This document shows positions 8,655-19,541 of a DNA stretch of 64,000 bases, piece by piece (position 1 is the stretch's first letter; each line of letters opens with the position of its first letter). The position numbers and the translations under genes are program-made. Origin of the DNA: a bacterium (Candidatus Blackallbacteria) CG13_big_fil_rev_8_21_14_2_50_49_14 (GTDB taxonomy: Bacteria; Cyanobacteriota; Sericytochromatia; UBA7694); NCBI GenBank assembly GCA_002783405.1, contig PFGG01000009.1, forward strand, positions 1-64,000. The letters are read 5' to 3'. Under the pieces are notes generated by a model that worked only from the letters and a program-made list of their open reading frames with translations, ran no database searches and had not been told where the DNA came from.

Positions 8655-9340
8655 GGGGATTCTTTGAGAATATAGCCTATTCCCCGCACGGTTTGAATTA
8701 GACGGGGTTGATGGGTTTGTTCCGTTTTTTCGCGCAAAGCATGGATATACACATCCAGCACGCTTTCCTGTACATCGTTTCCCCAGCCCCAGACAGAGCT
8801 TAAGATATGCGAGCGGGTTAAAACGGTACGAGGGTTTTGCATCAAAAGTGCCAGCAGTTCAAATTCTCTTGGGGCCAGATGAAGGGGGATTTCTCCTGAA
8901 AATACTTCACGGCTACGCAGGTTCAAACGTAAATGCTCAAAGGCCAGTTCATCTTCGTTTTTGTTCTGGTTTAAGCGCAATTGCAGACGGATACGTGCCA
9001 AAAGTTCTTCCAGGTGAAAGGGTTTGGTCAGGTAGTCATTGGCCCCTGAATCCAAACCCTCTACCCTGTCTTGAACTTCACTGCGTGCCGTGAGCATGAG
9101 AATGGGAATCTGAGAGTCCCGGCGTAAACGTCGACAGATTTCCATGCCATCAATGCCAGGCAACATGCGATCTAGAATAATCAGATCAAAAATTTTTTCT
9201 CTGGCCAGAGTCAGCCCTGAAATCCCGTTATTGGCGCATTCAACTTGATAGCCTTCGCATTTCAATTCAAGTTCAATGAACCGCGAGATTTGGGCTTCGT
9301 CTTCAATCAGCAGAATTTTTGCTGCTGTCAGGGAATTCAT
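8651..9340 (-). CDS. OmpR/PhoB-type response regulator
   Basis: A 229-residue transcription factor. The receiver (about 8-120) has IEDE, phosphoacceptor Asp57 in ILDRMLPG and Lys106 in TKPF. The C-terminal winged helix (about 130-226) has LAPREFELL, SVWGW and TVRGIGYIL. All are diagnostic for the OmpR/PhoB family. It is the cognate partner of the downstream histidine kinase, with a 4-nt overlap. An in-frame TTG lies one codon upstream, but the ATG at 9340 is preferred. Its A is shared with the TGA stop of upp (TGATG), which implies translational coupling. Target genes cannot be named. Confidence 0.95.
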   Translation of the reverse strand: MNSLTAAKILLIEDEAQISRFIELELKCEGYQVECANNGISGLTLAREKIFDLIILDRMLPGIDGMEICRRLRRDSQIPILMLTARSEVQDRVEGLDSGANDYLTKPFHLEELLARIRLQLRLNQNKNEDELAFEHLRLNLRSREVFSGEIPLHLAPREFELLALLMQNPRTVLTRSHILSSVWGWGNDVQESVLDVYIHALREKTEQTHQPRLIQTVRGIGYILKESP

Positions 9341-9975
9341 CAAGTATTAAAAGCCCTGTCACCAGCATCTCCGAGACCTGGCAGAATATAACCAATTTCG
9401 TTGAGTCCCTGATCAACGGAGGTTGTGTGTATTTTGATATCAGGATGGGCTTCTGAGAGTTTTTGAATGCCTTCGGGTGAAGCAATCAGGCAACAAAAGT
9501 GAATATTCGTCACCTTACGTTTTTTCAGAATATCTACGGCCGCAATCGCTGAACCTCCTGTTGCCAACATGGGATCGAGAATAAAGACCAGGGTGTCAGC
9601 TGCCAGTTCTTCTGGGATTTTTACATAGTACTCAACGGGCAGAAGCGTTTCTTCATTGCGGTAGAGACCAATATGGCGCACCTGTGCAAAGGGAAACACT
9701 TCGAAGGCTCCATCAATCATACACAAACCGGCCCGAAGAATCGGAGCCAGAACAATATGGGAGCATTTGATGCGCTTGCCCAGACAGGGGCCAAGCGGAG
9801 TTTCTACTTCTTGAGGTGCCAGTTCAAGTTTGCTGGAGGCCTCATATACAATATACCGGGCCAGATTTTTGATCATGGCCCGGAAAATTGGAGAAGGGGT
9901 ATTTTTATCTCTGAGAAGGGTCATATCCCTTTGAATCAGAGGATGGTCATGTACAAATAGATTATCTGGAAGCAT
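9340..9975 (-). CDS. upp: Uracil phosphoribosyltransferase
   Basis: This pyrimidine salvage enzyme converts uracil and PRPP to UMP in the cytoplasm. The 211-residue product shows VLAPILRAG, GLYRNEETL and the PRPP-binding loop DPMLATGGSA, and ends in GDAGDRAFNT as is usual for Upp. An upstream in-frame ATG would add 50 unlikely residues. The ATG at 9975 has an AGGTAAG ribosome-binding site and gives the normal family length of about 208 residues. It heads an operon with a two-component system, joined by a TGATG overlap, an unusual partner for upp. No uraA permease is adjacent. Confidence 0.97.
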   Translation of the reverse strand: MLPDNLFVHDHPLIQRDMTLLRDKNTPSPIFRAMIKNLARYIVYEASSKLELAPQEVETPLGPCLGKRIKCSHIVLAPILRAGLCMIDGAFEVFPFAQVRHIGLYRNEETLLPVEYYVKIPEELAADTLVFILDPMLATGGSAIAAVDILKKRKVTNIHFCCLIASPEGIQKLSEAHPDIKIHTTSVDQGLNEIGYILPGLGDAGDRAFNT

Positions 9976-10087
9976 TGTTCTTACCTGTTTATCGCCAAAA
10001 TATTCTTTCTCATTTTGACATACCCCAGAGCAAGTGAACAGGCTAAACTCAATTTGAAAACCAAAGCAAAGCCAGGCTTGGCAGGTC

Positions 10088-10678
10088 TTAAGCCGGGTTC
10101 TGGATTTTGCTGTTTTTTTCAGCAATGCGTTTTAAGGTGCGTTTGACGGTTGCCGTTTGAATCTTCAGTTCTGAAGCAATTGCTTCAGGGCTGAGGCCAC
10201 GGGCGGAAAGGGCTGTCACTTCATTTTCGCGGGGAGTGAGTCGATTGGGTTGTTTGAGCCTTTGGACGGATACTTGGGGGGGAAGTTCCACGGAATGATC
10301 CCAGGCGTAGGCCTGGCCTTGAGAAAGACAATGAAGCGCTGGCAAAAGGGTACGCATGCCTGTTTCGAGTGAAATAACCCCCTGTACTCCTGAGAACCTT
10401 AAATTTTCAAAGGCCTGTTTGTTGTTTGCGAGCACCAAAACCGCTGGGGAACCTGAGTCTGCAATTTTTTGAAGATTTTCAGGGGTGGCCCAGGGGGCGT
10501 GCAGGATAACGAAATCTACCTTTGCTTGTGAGAGTGCTTTAAGCAACTCAGGGACACTGTCTGCAAGCGCTTTGACCTGGTAAGTCGACTCTGAACGCAG
10601 GCAGGCTTTTAATGCACTGCAAAGCAGGGCATGGGGTTCGGCAATGAGCACTTTAAGTTGGGGCAGTAAACTTTGCAT
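10088..10678 (-). CDS. LuxR/NarL-type regulator with atypical, non-phosphorylatable receiver
   Basis: This regulator has 196 residues. The C-terminal domain (about 143-190) is a LuxR/GerE helix-turn-helix (LTPRENEVTALSARGLS, IASELKIQTATVKR). The N-terminal domain has the receiver fold (KVLIAEPHALL, VDFVILHAPW, AVLVLANNK, GVQGVISLE). However, the phosphoacceptor Asp is replaced by His60, the acidic pair is EP, and the conserved Lys is lost. It is thus probably constitutive or gated by a ligand or partner rather than by phosphorylation. It lies upstream of upp in the same direction, with a 112-nt gap. The ATG start is clear. No partner histidine kinase is adjacent. Confidence 0.88.
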   Translation of the reverse strand: MQSLLPQLKVLIAEPHALLCSALKACLRSESTYQVKALADSVPELLKALSQAKVDFVILHAPWATPENLQKIADSGSPAVLVLANNKQAFENLRFSGVQGVISLETGMRTLLPALHCLSQGQAYAWDHSVELPPQVSVQRLKQPNRLTPRENEVTALSARGLSPEAIASELKIQTATVKRTLKRIAEKNSKIQNPA

Positions 10679-10723
10679 GGTGCTTCAGTATATCAAGGGA
10701 TCTGTTTTAAGAGGAGAGACAAA

Positions 10724-10757
10724 CTGTTCCTTTCTGAACAGGGGGCTGTGATATAAT
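10724..10757 (+). promoter_or_regulatory. Promoter of tRNA-Gly with inverted repeat
   Basis: TGATATAAT (10749-10757) is a perfect extended -10 box 20 nt before the mature tRNA. No good -35 is present. CTGTTC and GAACAG (10724-10729 and 10736-10741) form a 6-bp inverted repeat where the -35 would be, which could be an operator or chance. Confidence 0.55.
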
Positions 10758-10776
10758 GCCTAAGTATTCAAATCCT

Positions 10777-10849
<73 letters not shown>

Positions 10850-10856
10850 TTGATTA

Positions 10857-10890
10857 AGCACTGTTCTGAAAAGATCGGTGCTGTTTTTTT
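10857..10890 (+). terminator. Rho-independent terminator after tRNA-Gly
   Basis: AGCACTG (10857-10863) pairs with CGGTGCT (10876-10882), with one G-T pair, and is followed by G and seven T. It ends the tRNA transcript and separates it from frmA. Confidence 0.85.
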
Positions 10891-10892
10891 GA

Positions 10893-12896
<2,004 letters not shown>

Positions 12897-12900
<4 letters not shown>

Positions 12901-13871
12901 GCCAGGCTTTCAAGCGTTTCCGCAAAGATCTTCCTGACAGTTTTGAGGGTGATGGGTCGTTCTTCAGGCGCATCCAAAAAATTGCACATGGAGGTAAGAT
13001 CGAGTAATTTTGCTTGTTTGCGCCACAGGGGCCCCAGGGGGCCATTCAGTTCCTGATAGGCGTGTAAAAAGCCCTCAAAGAGCGCCTGTGGGAGTTCTTT
13101 TTCAAAGCGGAAAAAATTGCCAAAATCCACCAAGGGGGAGCCCGAATGGGCGAATTCCCAGTCTAATACAGCCCGTACCTGCCAATAGCCATCTTTCTCG
13201 CGCACCAAAAGATTCTTCAGATTAAAATCTGAATGCACCAGGCGTTGAACGGGCTCGAGATCTCTGAGCAGATATTCGTTGCGGTTTAACATTTGCAGGC
13301 TTTCCTGGCAGGTTTCCCGGCCCAGGCGCTGCTCTGCGCGCTTGCCGTGTAGAACCTCGCGCATATAGGCCAGCCAGCTGTCTCCCAGATGCGTGAGTGG
13401 GTCGGGGATTTTCAGTTCGGAATCTAAAAAACCTGTAGCCGGAAATTGGATTTGATGGATCTTCGCCAAAGTCGCGCCTATGGCAGCCCCCAAGGAAAGT
13501 AAACTGGCTTCAGATAGATTGTGCGGCAGGGTATCGGCCCGTTGACCTTCGATAAATTCAAGCAAGGCAAACACATGGGCCGATGTCTGGCGTTCAGCCA
13601 AGACCTTGGGTACAGGCAGAAACTGAGAAAGCCTTTGCATTAGATTCAGCTCTTTCAGAGCGGATTGGGTCTCCGATGCCACCCGTAAAACAGCTTGGCC
13701 CTGGGGATGTTCAATGCGGTAGTTTTGATTGCGAAAGCCCCCGCTGAGCGGCTCAATCGCGAGAATTTCGGTGCCCCGGCTCAAATGCATGACCAGCGCC
13801 TGTATTTCATGCTGACTTAAGAGGGGGCGTTCTGTTGGGGCTTGGAAATAGTCGTCAAACTGAAATAACAT
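12897..13871 (-). CDS. APH/choline-kinase family phosphotransferase
   Basis: This 324-residue protein has the aminoglycoside-phosphotransferase/choline-kinase fold. The Gly-rich start is GGFRNQNYRI. The catalytic loop is VHSDFNLKNLLV, with the Asp as base, and the metal-binding motif LDWEFAHSG is followed by PLVDFGNF. It phosphorylates a small molecule such as a sugar, amino sugar, choline or antibiotic, and the substrate cannot be told. The ATG at 13871 is chosen because the longer frame beginning with GTG at 13946 adds 25 polar residues that do not fit the family. No strong ribosome-binding site supports either. It is divergent from acs and overlaps frmB by 4 nt at its end. Confidence 0.85.
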
Positions 13872-14040
13872 CAAGGATTCATTCTTTCTCTTCTCTGCGC
13901 AGGTTGTAATGGAGTGGGCAGAGCGTATTTTAGCAGATTGAGCCACAGGGCGGTGAAGTCGCGTTTGATTCAGAGGAATTTGATTGACTTCGCCTCAAAC
14001 GAGCGGTATGGTAGGTTTACCACACAGCCTGGAGGCCGGT

Positions 14041-15987
14041 ATGAACGACCAGAACCTGACTTCCGTCCTGAAAGAAGAGCGGGTTTTTCAACCCCCTGTC
14101 CATTTTTCTGATCAAGCAGAAATTTATTCCATGGAGCAATACCATGCCCTGTGCGAAGAAGCCCATCAAGATTCCGAAGCCTTCTGGGCCCGTCAGGCCC
14201 TTGAATATCTGGATTGGATCACCCCTTTTGAGCAGGTTTTAGATTGGCAGCCGCCCTTTGCGAAGTGGTTTTTGGGGGGGCAGCTCAACCTTTCTGCCAA
14301 TTGTTTGGATCGTCATCTGAGCACGTTTCGTCGCAACAAGGCGGCTTTGATTTGGGAAGGGGAGCCTGGTGACAGCCGTACCCTGACTTATCAACAATTG
14401 CACCGCGAAGTCTGCCGCTTTGCCAATGTCTTAAAGAAATTAGGCATTCACAAAGGGGATCGGGTGGCCCTGTATATGCCCATGATTCCCGAACTCGCTA
14501 TTGCCATGCTGGCCTGTGCCCGTATCGGGGCTGTGCACAGCATTGTCTTTGGGGGCTTCAGTGCAGAAGCGCTGCGTGACCGGATCGAGGATGCCCAGGC
14601 CAAAATGGTGGTGACTGCCGATGGGGGCTGGCGCAGAGGCCAGATTGTTCCCCTCAAGGATTGGGTCGATCAGGCGCTCGAGGGGGTCGGCTGTGTGGAG
14701 CAGGTGGTGGTGGTCAAACGTACCGGACAACAGGTGGGTTTTCATCCCGGACGTGACCATTGGTGGGACGATATAATGGACTGTGTCGATGCCCATTGCC
14801 CTGCTGAAGCACTCGACAGTGAACACCCGCTGTTTATTCTCTATACCTCAGGTACAACGGGCAAACCCAAAGGGGTGGTGCATTCCACCGCTGGTTATCT
14901 CTTGGGTGCCGCCTATTCCAGCAAGCTGGTCTTTGATCTCAAAGAAGACGATACCTATTGGTGTACGGCAGATATTGGCTGGATCACCGGGCACAGCTAT
15001 GTGGTTTATGGCATGCTGGCCAATGGGGCGACCACCGTAATGTATGAGGGCGCCCCCAATACCCCCGATCCAGATCGTTTCTGGCAAATCATCGACAAAT
15101 ACCAGGTCAGTATATTTTATACGGCCCCCACTGCGATACGGGCCTTTATCAAATGGGGTGAGAAATGGCCCTTGCGCCATGACCTGTCTTCTTTGCGTCT
15201 TTTGGGAACGGTGGGTGAGCCGATCAATCCAGAGGCCTGGATGTGGTATCACTCAGTGATCGGCAAGAACCGCTGTCCGATTGTCGATACCTGGTGGCAG
15301 ACTGAAACGGGGGCGATGATGATCGCGCCTTTGCCGGGGGCCACACCGCTGAAACCGGGGACAGCGACCTTGCCCCTGCCGGGTATCTTTCCTGAAGTGG
15401 TGGATCGTGAGGGCAATCCCGTAGGTGCCAACCAAGGGGGCTATCTTGTGATTACCAAGCCCTGGCCCTCCATGCTGCGCACGGTTTACGGCGATCCTGA
15501 CCGCTATGTTCAGAACTATTGGTCACGCTATCCGGGTCTTTATTTTACCGGAGATGGGGCCCGTCAGGATGCCGATGGCTATTTCTGGATTATGGGTCGG
15601 GTGGATGATGTTCTCAATGTTTCAGGCCACCGTTTGGGCACCATGGAAGTGGAAAGCGCTTTGGTCAGCCATGAGGCAGTTGCTGAAGCGGCAGTGGTGG
15701 GCAAACCTGATGAAATCCGTGGCGAGGCGGTTGTTGCTTTTGTCACGCTTGAATCCAGTTATACGGCCAGTGATGAGCTGAAAGAGACCCTGCGCCAGCA
15801 TGTGGTCAAAGAAATTGGTGCGATTGCCAGACCTGAAGAAATTATTTTTACAGACACCCTGCCCAAAACGCGCAGCGGCAAAATTATGCGCCGACTTTTG
15901 CGCGATATTGCGGCAGGCCGCGCAGCAAGCGGAGATACCTCAACGCTTGAAGACGCCTCGATTCTTGATAAATTGCGTGATGGCTAA
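14041..15987 (+). CDS. acs: Acetyl-CoA synthetase
   Basis: The 648-residue AMP-forming enzyme activates acetate to acetyl-CoA. The adenylation motif [16 protein letters not shown] and the [15 protein letters not shown] segment are present. WWQTETG and the C-terminal [12 protein letters not shown] are also typical, with Lys about 614 as the classical site of regulatory acetylation. The frame is open further upstream, but the ATG at 14041 follows GGAGG with 5-nt spacing and gives the normal length of about 650. The stop overlaps the next ATG by one base (TAATG), so the double gamma-glutamylcyclotransferase-like gene is translationally coupled. Confidence 0.97.
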   Translation: MNDQNLTSVLKEERVFQPPVHFSDQAEIYSMEQYHALCEEAHQDSEAFWARQALEYLDWITPFEQVLDWQPPFAKWFLGGQLNLSANCLDRHLSTFRRNKAALIWEGEPGDSRTLTYQQLHREVCRFANVLKKLGIHKGDRVALYMPMIPELAIAMLACARIGAVHSIVFGGFSAEALRDRIEDAQAKMVVTADGGWRRGQIVPLKDWVDQALEGVGCVEQVVVVKRTGQQVGFHPGRDHWWDDIMDCVDAHCPAEALDSEHPLFILYTSGTTGKPKGVVHSTAGYLLGAAYSSKLVFDLKEDDTYWCTADIGWITGHSYVVYGMLANGATTVMYEGAPNTPDPDRFWQIIDKYQVSIFYTAPTAIRAFIKWGEKWPLRHDLSSLRLLGTVGEPINPEAWMWYHSVIGKNRCPIVDTWWQTETGAMMIAPLPGATPLKPGTATLPLPGIFPEVVDREGNPVGANQGGYLVITKPWPSMLRTVYGDPDRYVQNYWSRYPGLYFTGDGARQDADGYFWIMGRVDDVLNVSGHRLGTMEVESALVSHEAVAEAAVVGKPDEIRGEAVVAFVTLESSYTASDELKETLRQHVVKEIGAIARPEEIIFTDTLPKTRSGKIMRRLLRDIAAGRAASGDTSTLEDASILDKLRDG

Positions 15988-16802
15988 TGGAAAAGGTTTA
16001 CTATTTTGCCTATGCCGGAGATCTCGACCCTGTCTTGATGGCCCAGCGTGTTGGCGCATGGGAAAGTCGTGAACCCGCACTTTTAGAGGATTGGGAATTG
16101 GTTTTTTCACGTCGCAGTGGGGCCGGAGAAGGTCAGGCCGATGCCAATCTTCGACCTCAAAAAGGAGCACATGTGGAGGGGGCACTGTATTTGCTGCGCG
16201 AAGATGCCCTGGAAGCGCTGGATTGTGCAGAAAGCGTGCCTGTCTGTGCCCAGCGGCAATACTTGACGGTACGTACGCCAGACGGGGATAGTCTTCAGGC
16301 TTGGGTTTATACCGCCCCTGAAGACTGGATCGCAGAAGGGCGGCCCGCCTGTCGCGATCTCAAACATTTTTGGGCAGGCCAGGATGTCTTATCTGAAGCC
16401 TATTACCAGAAAATTTGCCTGATTCCAGCCTGTGAATGCTGTGAATTGGTGGCCGTTTACGGCTCCCTGCGGCAGGGCCGCAAATGGCATTTTCTGCTTT
16501 CAGACAGCCCCATGCTCGGGGTCGGCTGGACCCAGGAAGCCTATGCGCTGTATCTTGCCGATTATCCCTGTGTTGATAAGCACGAACCTGTTTCGCCAAT
16601 TCGTGTTGAAGTCTATCGGGTGAACCAGGACACGCTTTCAAAACTTGATGATCTTGAAGAACATCCCTTTGTCTATGTGCGCGAAAAGGTCCCCGTTCAA
16701 TTGGACACGGGGCTTGAAGTTTTAGCCTGGGTTTATTTCTTTCCCCATCCGCAGGGCCATTTGCTGACGCATGGTGATTACGCTTTGGAGTTTCAGAACT
16801 GA
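15987..16802 (+). CDS. Fusion of two gamma-glutamylcyclotransferase-like (GGCT/AIG2) domains
   Basis: The 271-residue protein joins two BtrG-like domains. The N-terminal one (about 4-145) begins YYFAYAGDL, comparable to the family YGSNL motif, and keeps a Glu82 in ALDCAES. The C-terminal one (154-260) has VAVYGSLRQG and Glu224 in LDDLEEHP, followed by YVREKV, the usual position of the catalytic Glu in gamma-glutamylamine cyclotransferases. Such enzymes release 5-oxoproline from gamma-glutamyl peptides or amines. A cluster of cysteines (144, 149, 151, 152) sits at the domain junction. It is coupled to acs by TAATG. A role in glutathione or gamma-glutamyl turnover is inferred only from the family. 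Confidence 0.8.
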   Translation: MEKVYYFAYAGDLDPVLMAQRVGAWESREPALLEDWELVFSRRSGAGEGQADANLRPQKGAHVEGALYLLREDALEALDCAESVPVCAQRQYLTVRTPDGDSLQAWVYTAPEDWIAEGRPACRDLKHFWAGQDVLSEAYYQKICLIPACECCELVAVYGSLRQGRKWHFLLSDSPMLGVGWTQEAYALYLADYPCVDKHEPVSPIRVEVYRVNQDTLSKLDDLEEHPFVYVREKVPVQLDTGLEVLAWVYFFPHPQGHLLTHGDYALEFQN

Positions 16803-16847
16803 GGAGCAATATCAGCGCAGATCTTTTGGGGAGAATGTTTAAGGGGG

Positions 16848-17825
16848 CTAGGCCAGACGGTCTTTGAGTTCTTGTTCCTTGGCAAACATTTCGACATAGC
16901 CTGAACTGTAATGTGAACGGGCGAAGTCGTTTTTGACAATCATATCATGATCGCTTTCAATGACCTGCCCAATCGTTGCACAGGCTGTGCCCAAATCATC
17001 CAGGCTTCCCCCTGTGCATTTGCTTAGGGTTTCAGGACGGCTGGCAATAAAATTGAGGGCTTGATTCGTATTGAAGGCTACAAAACTGCCGAGGGTATCT
17101 CCAAATCTTTTCAAGCTGGGCATAAAATCCTGGGCTTGGGTTTGGGTTGATTTGCCCAAATCTGAAACTGCCAAGGCAAATTTGGGAATATAGTCATTGG
17201 GGTGTCGGAAGAGTTCAACCTTTACATCTCTGGGAAAATGATCTTCGGTGGCAAAGCCTCCAAATCCTGTGATTTGAACCCGGCTGAGGCGCTCCCGGAT
17301 CTCAGGCTCGCTGACCCCTTTGGCTTGCCAGTCTTTTTCAAGTTTGCGCAGGGCGTCCGCTGCAATGGCCGCCCCTTGGCTGTGCGCAAAAATTTGCACC
17401 TTATCGCCCTTCTCCAAGGCCTGGGCGAAAGCTTTTTCCGCGCGTCGTGAAACCTTGGTGTCCATTCCTGACATATTCATGAGGGATTCAGCGGTATCTG
17501 CAAGCAAGCCATCCGTAGGGTTATACAGCATCTGAATATCGAGTCCGGTTTTGCCTTCCAGGGCTTTGCGGGCCTCTTCTGCACTTTTTTCAGGCGTGCG
17601 AATGCCATTCAGGTAAAACGCCTGGGTTTGGGGATGATCGGAGATAAAATCCACTCTCTGGTTGGCTGAGCCCTGGGGTGCCGCAGGAGCGTTACAGATA
17701 TCTTTCTGGGTGCAAATGCTTTCGAGCATCTGATCCAGACTTTGACGGCTCTGACCCAGACCCAGTGCGGGTGAAGCGGCTTTTGGCGCAGGCAGAGAAA
17801 AGAGAGGGTTGTTCGTAATCAGCAC
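16848..17825 (-). CDS. Alpha/beta-hydrolase (lipase-like) protein
   Basis: The 325-residue protein carries a nucleophile elbow IFAHSQGAAIAADAL, where the Ser of HSQG is the likely nucleophile. An upstream strand (TQAFYLNGI) could end in the oxyanion region. A late ESDHDMIV could supply acid and base residues. This fits a DUF676/lipase-like hydrolase. The first 60 residues are low complexity and Pro/Ala/Ser-rich with several cysteines, and there is no clear signal peptide. The start is GTG at 17825, supported by AGGA seven bases upstream, and TATAAT lies close ahead (about 17838-17843). The substrate is unknown. It is monocistronic and convergent with the preceding operon. Confidence 0.75.
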   Translation of the reverse strand: MLITNNPLFSLPAPKAASPALGLGQSRQSLDQMLESICTQKDICNAPAAPQGSANQRVDFISDHPQTQAFYLNGIRTPEKSAEEARKALEGKTGLDIQMLYNPTDGLLADTAESLMNMSGMDTKVSRRAEKAFAQALEKGDKVQIFAHSQGAAIAADALRKLEKDWQAKGVSEPEIRERLSRVQITGFGGFATEDHFPRDVKVELFRHPNDYIPKFALAVSDLGKSTQTQAQDFMPSLKRFGDTLGSFVAFNTNQALNFIASRPETLSKCTGGSLDDLGTACATIGQVIESDHDMIVKNDFARSHYSSGYVEMFAKEQELKDRLA

Positions 17826-17931
17826 AGCAGCATCCTGTCATTATAATCTTCTTAGCTATTCATATACCCAGAGAGGCAAAGAAACTGTCGTCCCCAGCTC
17901 AAAGTTTAGCCCAAAATTTACCTGGAAATGT

Positions 17932-18627
17932 TCAGGACGATGCTTCCTCTAATTTCTTTTGTGCTTTTCGTGCGATCAAACTGATGAGCATCAACATCAA
18001 AATGACAAGACCGACCAAGGGCCAGGGAATTTGACCCTTGGCCAGGGCCTGGGTCAGGGCGTCTGAACCCACGACATAGAGCAAGGTACCGGGAAGCATA
18101 CAGAGCCAGGACCAGAACAGATAGGTCAAAAAGGGAACCTTGGTCAGGCCAAAACCGTAATTGAGTAAATTAAATGGAAACAGGGGCACCAGGCGGGTAA
18201 TCGCCACAATCATCGCGCCTTGTTTTTCGGTCAGAGCGTCTAATTTTTGAAAGAGCGGATTGTTCTCAAAGCTTTGTTCAAGGGTGTTTCTGGCAAGATA
18301 ACGGGCGATCAAGAAGCAAAGTGCGGCTCCCAGGGTAGAGCCCAAACTGACGCAAATCAAACCTGTGCTGGAGCCAAACAAGGCTCCTCCGGCAAGGGTC
18401 AAGGCCGAGCCTGGAATCGCTAAAACAGTGGCAAGCGCATAGAGCGCAACAAAGACAATCGGCCCAAGCGTACCCAGCGATTGAATCCAGGTTTGAAGTT
18501 CTGCTAATTTTTTATCCAAACCCAAGAAGCGGGCGCTGATAAAAAGCAAAACCAAAACTGCCAAAAAAACAGCGGGCTTTGCCCATTTTTTGAATGCATG
18601 GCGCTTTGCTGTTTTAAGTTCAGACAT
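17932..18627 (-). CDS. TVP38/TMEM64 (DedA-like) membrane protein
   Basis: This is a 231-residue integral membrane protein with about six hydrophobic segments. The family core is clear: ALTLAGGALFG, RYLARNTLE, then ITRLVPLFPFNLLNYGFGLTKV and a WSWLCMLPGTLLYVVGS segment. Members of the DedA/VTT superfamily are thought to move lipids across the cytoplasmic membrane or support membrane homeostasis. The exact substrate is not known. The N-terminus is Lys/Arg-rich and cytoplasmic. A Rho-independent terminator separates it from the tandem MshEN-like gene upstream. Confidence 0.93.
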   Translation of the reverse strand: MSELKTAKRHAFKKWAKPAVFLAVLVLLFISARFLGLDKKLAELQTWIQSLGTLGPIVFVALYALATVLAIPGSALTLAGGALFGSSTGLICVSLGSTLGAALCFLIARYLARNTLEQSFENNPLFQKLDALTEKQGAMIVAITRLVPLFPFNLLNYGFGLTKVPFLTYLFWSWLCMLPGTLLYVVGSDALTQALAKGQIPWPLVGLVILMLMLISLIARKAQKKLEEASS

Positions 18628-18713
18628 GTCTTCCCTCTGCTTTCAGTGATAAAGGGAGTATCTCAGAAGACAGGGATCTTTTCTGTCGGGCAGCTGACAA
18701 AATGCTCGCATTC

Positions 18714-18753
18714 AAAAAAATCAAAAACAGCACCTGGTTTCAAGCGCTGTTTT
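18714..18753 (-). terminator. Rho-independent terminator after the MshEN-like gene
   Basis: Read on the minus strand, AAAACAGC pairs with GCTGTTTT (18746-18753 and 18724-18731), followed by TGA and a run of seven T (18720-18714). It ends the transcript of the MshEN-like gene before the TVP38 gene. Confidence 0.85.
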
Positions 18754-18775
18754 GAGTGCTGGGTTCTGAATGGGA

Positions 18776-19324
18776 TTAATGCTTTTCGCCTGGATGGTGA
18801 TGCGGGGTTTGAACCTCTTCAAGCGTGTGACGCAGGGTTTCGTTTTGTTGAAACTGCATTTTCAGGGCTTCATTGAGATCTTCCTCTGAAATCAGGCCTT
18901 TTTCGGTTAGCACTTCACCCAAATGTTTTTCGGGGTGTTCTTTTTGGAATTCAATGGCTTCAACCAATTGTGAAAGGCGAATGACCTGACGTTTGATCAA
19001 GATTTCTCCCAAGCGTTCATGCTGAGAAAGACGTTCCCATTTTTCTTCGTTGGTCATGCGACCCAGTTCTCGCAGGCTGTCATCAACCGATTGGCTGCCC
19101 CGGATTTGGGCGATCAAATAATCGACAAGGGCATCTTGGGTAATAAAACCCTTTTCAACAGCGAGTTCACCCAGGCGCTTGCCCGTGCGTTCCTGTTCCT
19201 GCATGAGATCCGTCAATTGTGAGAGTTTCAACGCATTGATCCGGACCAGCATTTCACCGAGACGCTCAACACGGGTGAGCTTTTCCCAGTTTTCCTGTTC
19301 CTTGTGAGTTTCAGATTCCATCAT
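18776..19324 (-). CDS. Stand-alone protein of two MshEN/GspE-N-like domains
   Basis: This small protein of about 182 residues is built of two similar units. Each reads RLGE(M/I)L, a helix, then (R/H)LGE(L/V) followed by an (F/L)I(T/S) turn and a second helix. This is the pattern of the MshEN/T2SSE N-terminal domain of type II secretion and type IV pilus ATPases, which in MshE binds cyclic di-GMP. Here no ATPase follows, so it may be a free adaptor or second-messenger receptor. The frame is open upstream, but an AAAGGG ribosome-binding site points to the ATG pair at 19321-19324. The C-terminus ends in a His-rich tail (HHHPGEKH). Confidence 0.8.
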   Translation of the reverse strand: MMESETHKEQENWEKLTRVERLGEMLVRINALKLSQLTDLMQEQERTGKRLGELAVEKGFITQDALVDYLIAQIRGSQSVDDSLRELGRMTNEEKWERLSQHERLGEILIKRQVIRLSQLVEAIEFQKEHPEKHLGEVLTEKGLISEEDLNEALKMQFQQNETLRHTLEEVQTPHHHPGEKH

Positions 19325-19541
19325 ATGTCCCTTTCCGCGCAAGGATAATGCCGATCGGATTCGGCTGATATAAAGAGCTGCCAACCCTGACATTCAGGAC
19401 TGTCAAATACTGGTAAAATACATGCAGAATCATACCATACCCCTGGGATTGAAACCAGTTGCATGCAAACGAAAGCCTCTATTTTATAGCTTCAACTAAA
19501 AAATTTCAGAGTTTGTGACCTGAACGCCGAAGGGAAAACGC

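Noticed and set aside
9976-10125. N-terminal extension of upp
   Set aside because: The 50 extra residues do not occur in Upp proteins; the ATG at 9975 has a good ribosome-binding site.
10724-10741. SOS (LexA) box at CTGTTC-N6-GAACAG
   Set aside because: It matches neither the enterobacterial nor the Gram-positive LexA consensus, and it lies before a tRNA gene.
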